In this document: positions 60,001 through 64,000 of the stretch, one piece after another
Layout: each line of letters begins with the position of its first letter
Numbering within the stretch: position 1 is the stretch's first letter
Source: CAWKKW01 sp963850345
GTDB taxonomy: Bacteria; Acidobacteriota; Terriglobia; Terriglobales; Acidobacteriaceae
DNA: 64,000 nucleotides
NCBI GenBank assembly: GCA_963850345.1
Contig: CAWKKW010000004.1
Span: 186,001-250,000 of the forward strand
Direction: 5' to 3'
The notes under the pieces: generated by a model
Told to the model about the DNA's origin: nothing
What the model saw: the letters and a program-made list of their open reading frames with translations, nothing else
The model's database searches: none
Program-made: the position numbers and the translations under genes

Positions 60001-62709
60001 ATGCGCAAGCGATTTGCTGTTCTCTTCATCGTCTCGTCGTTCTTCACCTGGTCTCTCGCGAGCGCCCAATCTCTTCCAGGAGATCTGCAAAGCACAACTT
60101 CCGATCAGTCGAACTCGCAAGGGGTCGATTGCTCGATCATGCCTTGCAACACGGACGAGTCTTACACCGGCCAGCAGAACACTGGCTATCCAAGAAGCTT
60201 GAACGGCAGCTATCCGCGGTCCACTCCCAATGAACTCTCCGGGGAACCGACTTACAACGACAATGGAGGACTCTCCACCGAAAACCTCAGCAACCAGCGC
60301 AGAACGCCGCGATCCGTCCCGCCGGAGCCGCTAACAGAGTTCCAGCGCATCGTCGCTGATTCTGTGGGGCAGATCCTCCCGATCTTCGGGGCCAATCTGT
60401 TTCGCGATGTTCCCTCCACCTACTCGCCGGTGGAGCAGGTTCCAGTCACTGCCGACTACGTGATCGGTCCGGGAGACGTGCTGCGCGTCAGGGTTTGGGG
60501 ACAGATCGCGTTTAGCGCCAACTTGAAAGTGGACCGCGCGGGCTCGATTTACCTGCCCAAGGTCGGCGAAGTTCACGTCGCCGGTCTACGCTTTTCTGAT
60601 CTCGACCAGCACGTTCGTTCTGCGATAAGCCGGGTCTATCGCAATTTCGAAATGAGCGTGGATCTGGGTGAGCTGCGCTCCATCCAGGTATTCGTCGTGG
60701 GCCATGCACGCACTCCCGGTGCGTACACCATCAGCTCTCTGAGTACTATCCTCAACGCGCTCTTTGCCTCTGGAGGACCCAGCACTCAGGGCTCGATGCG
60801 CCACATCCTGTTGAAGCGGGACAACCAGACCGTCACCGACTTCGACTTTTATGACTTGCTGCTCAATGGAGACAAGTCGAAGGACGCGCGGCTGCTCACC
60901 GGCGATGTCATCTTCATTCCCCCAGTGGGCCCGCAGGTTGCTATTGCGGGAAGCGTCCGGAAGCCTGCGATTTACGAAGTCACTGCAAATTCGACCATCG
61001 GCCAATTGCTCCAATACGCTGGCGGTGCGTCCTCGGCGGCATCCGGCGCACGCATCTCGCTCGAACGCATCAGCGGCCATCAATCGCGTGAGGCGATGGA
61101 GGTGGCAATGGATTCGCCTGGGCTGGCCACCACCTTGCAGGATGGCGACCTGGTGCGCGTGCTTTCCATCGTTCCCCGCTTCGACAAGACGGTGACGTTG
61201 CGCGGAAATCTCGCCAACCCCGGCCGGTTTGCCTGGCATTCTGGGATGCGATTGAGCGATCTCATTCCGGACAAGGAATCGCTGATTACCCGCAACTATT
61301 GGTGGCGCAGAACACAGTTAGGCCTGCCCGCTCCCGAATTTCTTCCACTGAGCGGCACCCGCGGCCTCGTGCAGCCAAATGTTCCGGTAGACCTGCCTCG
61401 TTCGCGTGACTTTTATCCGAATGGCGAGCCCGACTATTCAGGCCAAGGCATCCCATCCCCGAGAAACACAACCGGTCTGAACAGCGAGGGTATCTACGTT
61501 CCGCCATCGCAAACCAAGGGAACCGGGAACACGCAAGCTGACCCTTCAGCGAACCAGACCAACCCGCAGGATCAGACCGACCTCGCAGATCCGCGTTCCA
61601 CAACCGCAAATCAGGCCAACGGCTCTCCCAACAACCGCACAACCCGGCAAAACGAACCGCAGGCAGGCGGCAGCACGCTAGCCAGTCAGCAGTCCCAAGT
61701 CATCACGCAAAATGTGGCGGCTTCCACCGGCAAAACGGACGTGCGGCTGTCAGCACCTGAGATCGACTGGTCATACGCGGTCATCGAACGCCTCGATCGC
61801 GACACTCTCAAGACCTCCCTCATCCCTTTTAATCTCGGGAAATTGGTGCTCGGGCATGAGGCCGACCAGGACATTCCAGTCATGCCGGGCGACGTAGTAA
61901 CGGTATTTTCGCAGGCGGACATTCGGGTGCCTCTCGATCAGCAGACCAAGTTCGTGCACCTCGAGGGCGAATTCGCCAGTTCAGGTATTTACAGTGTTCT
62001 GCCCGGGGAGACGTTGCGTCACCTGGTGGAACGTTCCGGTGGGTTCAGCCAACATGCGTACCTGTTCGGCTCCGAATTCACCCGCGAATCGACGCGCGTC
62101 GCACAGCAGCAGAGGTTGGACGAATACGTTCGCAGCGTTGAGACTCAGCTCCAGCGCTCGCAACTGGCCTTGGCGGCCGCCTCCGCCCGTGATCTGGGCG
62201 TGGTCGGCAATGTCTCCGACTCGGGCCAGCAGGCCGTGCTCTCACGTCTGCGGCAACTCCGCGCGACAGGGAGGATCGTCCTCGAACTGAAGCCGAACAG
62301 CATCGGCGTGGCGACTCTGCCTGACCTCCCTCTAGAGGACGGCGACCGCTTCGTGGTGCCTCCCGTACCTGCCGATGTGAAGGTATTTGGAGCGGTGTAC
62401 GACCAGAATTCATTCGTCTACCGCAGTTCAAGACGCACCGGAGACTATTTGAAGCTAGCCGGCGGACCGAACCGTGATGCGGATCGATCGCACATGTTTA
62501 TCATCCGTGCCGATGGGTCGGTCCTCAGTCACAGCACCAGCAGCAGCTATTGGGGCAACACCTTCGCTGCCGCTCACCTGAACCCCGGCGACACGATCGT
62601 GGTGCCCGAGAAGGTGTTTGGGCCCTCGACCTTGCGAAGCATTCTGGACTGGTCGCAGGTCTTCTCCCAACTCGCCCTCGGGGCCGCTGCGATCAACGTA
62701 ATCAAGTAG
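60001..62709 (+). CDS. Polysaccharide export protein with SLBB domains (Wza-like)
   Basis: This 902-residue exported protein has a signal peptide (FAVLFIVSSFFTWSLASA), an Asn/Ser-rich region, the Poly_export domain (about 150-225; YVIGPGDVLRVRVWGQI), and a series of SLBB domains (VFVVGHARTPGAYTI, VAIAGSVRKPAIYEV, VTLRGNLANPGRFAW, VHLEGEFASSGIYSV, VKVFGAVYDQNSFVY). A Gln/Asn/Thr-rich insert of about 90 residues (500-585) divides them. A C-terminal hydrophobic stretch (VFSQLALGAAAINVI) may cross the outer membrane. It lacks a lipobox. It forms or gates the exit of exopolysaccharide; the sugar transferase downstream fits. Confidence 0.9.
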   Translation: MRKRFAVLFIVSSFFTWSLASAQSLPGDLQSTTSDQSNSQGVDCSIMPCNTDESYTGQQNTGYPRSLNGSYPRSTPNELSGEPTYNDNGGLSTENLSNQRRTPRSVPPEPLTEFQRIVADSVGQILPIFGANLFRDVPSTYSPVEQVPVTADYVIGPGDVLRVRVWGQIAFSANLKVDRAGSIYLPKVGEVHVAGLRFSDLDQHVRSAISRVYRNFEMSVDLGELRSIQVFVVGHARTPGAYTISSLSTILNALFASGGPSTQGSMRHILLKRDNQTVTDFDFYDLLLNGDKSKDARLLTGDVIFIPPVGPQVAIAGSVRKPAIYEVTANSTIGQLLQYAGGASSAASGARISLERISGHQSREAMEVAMDSPGLATTLQDGDLVRVLSIVPRFDKTVTLRGNLANPGRFAWHSGMRLSDLIPDKESLITRNYWWRRTQLGLPAPEFLPLSGTRGLVQPNVPVDLPRSRDFYPNGEPDYSGQGIPSPRNTTGLNSEGIYVPPSQTKGTGNTQADPSANQTNPQDQTDLADPRSTTANQANGSPNNRTTRQNEPQAGGSTLASQQSQVITQNVAASTGKTDVRLSAPEIDWSYAVIERLDRDTLKTSLIPFNLGKLVLGHEADQDIPVMPGDVVTVFSQADIRVPLDQQTKFVHLEGEFASSGIYSVLPGETLRHLVERSGGFSQHAYLFGSEFTRESTRVAQQQRLDEYVRSVETQLQRSQLALAAASARDLGVVGNVSDSGQQAVLSRLRQLRATGRIVLELKPNSIGVATLPDLPLEDGDRFVVPPVPADVKVFGAVYDQNSFVYRSSRRTGDYLKLAGGPNRDADRSHMFIIRADGSVLSHSTSSSYWGNTFAAAHLNPGDTIVVPEKVFGPSTLRSILDWSQVFSQLALGAAAINVIK

Positions 62710-62731
62710 TAATAATTTGTAGTTACCCTAA

Positions 62732-63214
62732 ATGGAATTCTGCCTCGCCCGCGGAGGGGCCCTTCCAAACGCAAATCGTCATTCCAAAATGGGTCTACAT
62801 CCGGGTAAAGAGGCCGTGCACTTACGCTCTCGACCCGCCACTATCTGTCGGGCCTTCTGCTTCAATGATTTAGAGGTTCCTCTGGAGACTGCTCGGTTGA
62901 ACCCGGTGATCGCGCAAAGCGACCGCGCTGAACCGCGGACCTTCATTACAAATAGAGAAGGTAATCGATTCAGCTTGCCGCGGGCGTACTGGAGTGATAA
63001 ACCAACATCTAAATACTCAAGCTTTTGGATCGCGTACTGCTGGTTCTTTTATCATCTGGCCTATGGGTTTCGCATCGTTGCTTTTCGCCCGACCGAGATT
63101 AAGTTCAGTTCGCTAGCCGAAAGTGTTTCATCGGAACTTGAACGGACGTTCGAGGATAGACTTCTAAGACGACTCGGACGCACTTCAATTGAAGTCTGGA
63201 GACCTGGCGCTTGA
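62732..63214 (+). CDS. Doubtful ORF, coupled to the sugar transferase gene
   Basis: This is an open frame of 160 codons in less GC-rich DNA than its neighbours. The product has an aromatic hydrophobic stretch (SSFWIAYCWFFYHLAYGF) and a charged C-terminus (LERTFEDRLLRRLG). No family is recognised and no ribosome binding site precedes ATG 62732. In its favour, its stop overlaps the proposed TTG start of the next gene as TTGA, a typical coupling arrangement. It may be a decayed gene or chance ORF; a real start could be further in, at the Met near residue 20. Confidence 0.3.
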   Translation: MEFCLARGGALPNANRHSKMGLHPGKEAVHLRSRPATICRAFCFNDLEVPLETARLNPVIAQSDRAEPRTFITNREGNRFSLPRAYWSDKPTSKYSSFWIAYCWFFYHLAYGFRIVAFRPTEIKFSSLAESVSSELERTFEDRLLRRLGRTSIEVWRPGA

Positions 63215-64000
63215 CGCGATTAAACCTATCCCCCAACGCGCAACGGATATCGAGCGCAAATGGTCATGCTCAAGTCGGCTCCCATGAATTCATCCTGGGC
63301 AATTCTGCCGTTGATCCATCCCGGCGGCAAAGCGCCGATGGTCAATGGGAGATGGATGAACGCGCCGCCGCCCTCGGCACGAGACCCTATTCGATCGACA
63401 TGAGTTCTGTCGGCAATCCCCTGGCGGTTGTTCCCGGCTGGCTCACCATACGGACTCTTCCATCCCAGACCCTCCAGTATCGGGTCACCAAGCGGATCTT
63501 CGATTTGATCCTGGCGGTGCTGATCTTCCCAGCGGTTGCGTTGGTCGGCCTGCTGATTAGCGCGCTGATCATGATCACCACTGGCGGCCCCATTTTTTAC
63601 CGGCAGACGCGGATTGGCCAATACGGCCGCAGGTTCAAGATCATAAAATTCCGGACCATGCACCCGCGGGCTGAAAAGGTGCTGCTCGACTTTCTCGGCG
63701 CAAATCCTACGGCGCATGTAGAGTGGCTCCAGACTCACAAATTGAAGAACGATCCCAGAATCACCGCCCTCGGACGATTCCTGAGAAAGACCAGCCTCGA
63801 TGAGCTGCCCCAGATATTCAATGTGCTCTGTGGAGATATGAGCTTCGTTGGTCCGCGGCCGATCGTGCATGCCGAGCGGGAAAAATACGGAGAGCGGTTC
63901 GTCTTTTACACCGCCGTGGTTCCGGGCATTACCGGACTCTGGCAGGTTTCAGGGCGCTGCGATGTCGCCTATGCTGCTCGCGTAGCCTTGGACGAACGCT
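63211..64000 (+). CDS. Polyprenyl-phosphate sugar phosphotransferase (exopolysaccharide), 3' end outside window
   Basis: This membrane enzyme of the bacterial sugar transferase family (WbaP/WcaJ/EpsL type) transfers sugar-1-phosphate to undecaprenyl phosphate and so starts exopolysaccharide units. Seen features are KRIFDLILAVLIFPAVALVG (membrane helix), GGPIFYRQTRIGQYGRRFKI, KFRTM, LRKTSLDELPQIFNVL, GDMSFVGPRP and PGITGLWQVSGR. It runs off the window. Start candidates are TTG 63211 (GGAG 10 nt upstream, overlapping the previous stop), ATG 63352 and ATG 63400; the first adds about 60 variable residues. There is no long N-terminal multi-helix domain, so it is the short form. Confidence 0.9.
   Translation, partial: MTRLNLSPNAQRISSANGHAQVGSHEFILGNSAVDPSRRQSADGQWEMDERAAALGTRPYSIDMSSVGNPLAVVPGWLTIRTLPSQTLQYRVTKRIFDLILAVLIFPAVALVGLLISALIMITTGGPIFYRQTRIGQYGRRFKIIKFRTMHPRAEKVLLDFLGANPTAHVEWLQTHKLKNDPRITALGRFLRKTSLDELPQIFNVLCGDMSFVGPRPIVHAEREKYGERFVFYTAVVPGITGLWQVSGRCDVAYAARVALDER

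Noticed and set aside
1..64000. tRNA genes, CRISPR arrays, insertion sequences, prophage
   Set aside because: I looked for T-arm consensus, regular spacer-repeat patterns, transposase motifs and phage genes on both strands and found none; a tRNAscan or CRISPR search was not possible here.

Overview
This window is high-GC, densely coding chromosomal DNA. It most likely comes from an Acidobacteriota member near the Terriglobia. Pointers are a VWFA-related protein of the acidobacterial type (18347-19432), a giant secreted BNR-propeller plus choice-of-anchor-D protein (52286-59689), short Acidobacteria-like membrane proteins, and Gram-negative envelope genes (bamA, ompH, fabZ-lpxA-lpxI, lgt, a TonB-like protein). 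This placement is inferred from protein character; there is no rRNA marker. No tRNA, CRISPR array, insertion sequence or phage gene was recognised.

Layout: 3-2764 holds an M28 peptidase end, a rhomboid-like protein and a small outer-membrane barrel. 2818-6050 is hisS-aspS on the minus strand. 6137-9311 holds an aldo/keto reductase, a gamma-type carbonic anhydrase homologue, rpsU, a zinc-ribbon protein and a receiver-domain protein. 9673-15205 is the translation cluster infC-rpmI-rplT-pheS-[four-helix-bundle cassette]-pheT. 15360-18345 holds a ZapB-like coiled coil, zapA, a probable 6S RNA, lgt and an RluA-family pseudouridine synthase. 18347-32471 mixes a VWA protein, a ygiB/ygiC-like pair, ligA, membrane proteins, a MoaB/MogA protein, a TonB-like protein, miaA and a molybdopterin oxidoreductase. 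32511-36607 is bamA-ompH. 36978-44397 holds lepA, a LysM lytic transglycosylase, a histone-H1-like protein, a peroxiredoxin and the lipid A genes. 44471-52149 holds accessory metabolism, a papain-like peptidase, tyrS and a class II photolyase. 52286-64000 is the giant repeat protein followed by the start of an exopolysaccharide locus (export protein and sugar transferase).

Functional themes are translation (five aminoacyl-tRNA synthetase subunits, IF3, L35, L20, S21, LepA, MiaA, Rlu) and envelope assembly (Lgt, BamA, OmpH, LpxA/LpxI/FabZ, MltD-like, polysaccharide export).

The most unusual element lies between pheS and pheT. A four-helix-bundle gene is bracketed by arrays of a 15-bp unit (core CGGTCAGC upstream, its reverse complement GCTGACCG downstream). 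The arrays run from the pheS stop codon to the pheT start codon, so the insert looks like a self-contained cassette. Other notable points are an infC gene that appears to start at ATC, a 6S-like RNA with a long-range closing helix, a rhomboid lacking two key histidines, a PheT without its OB-fold domain, and a 909-bp higher-order repeat in the giant gene.
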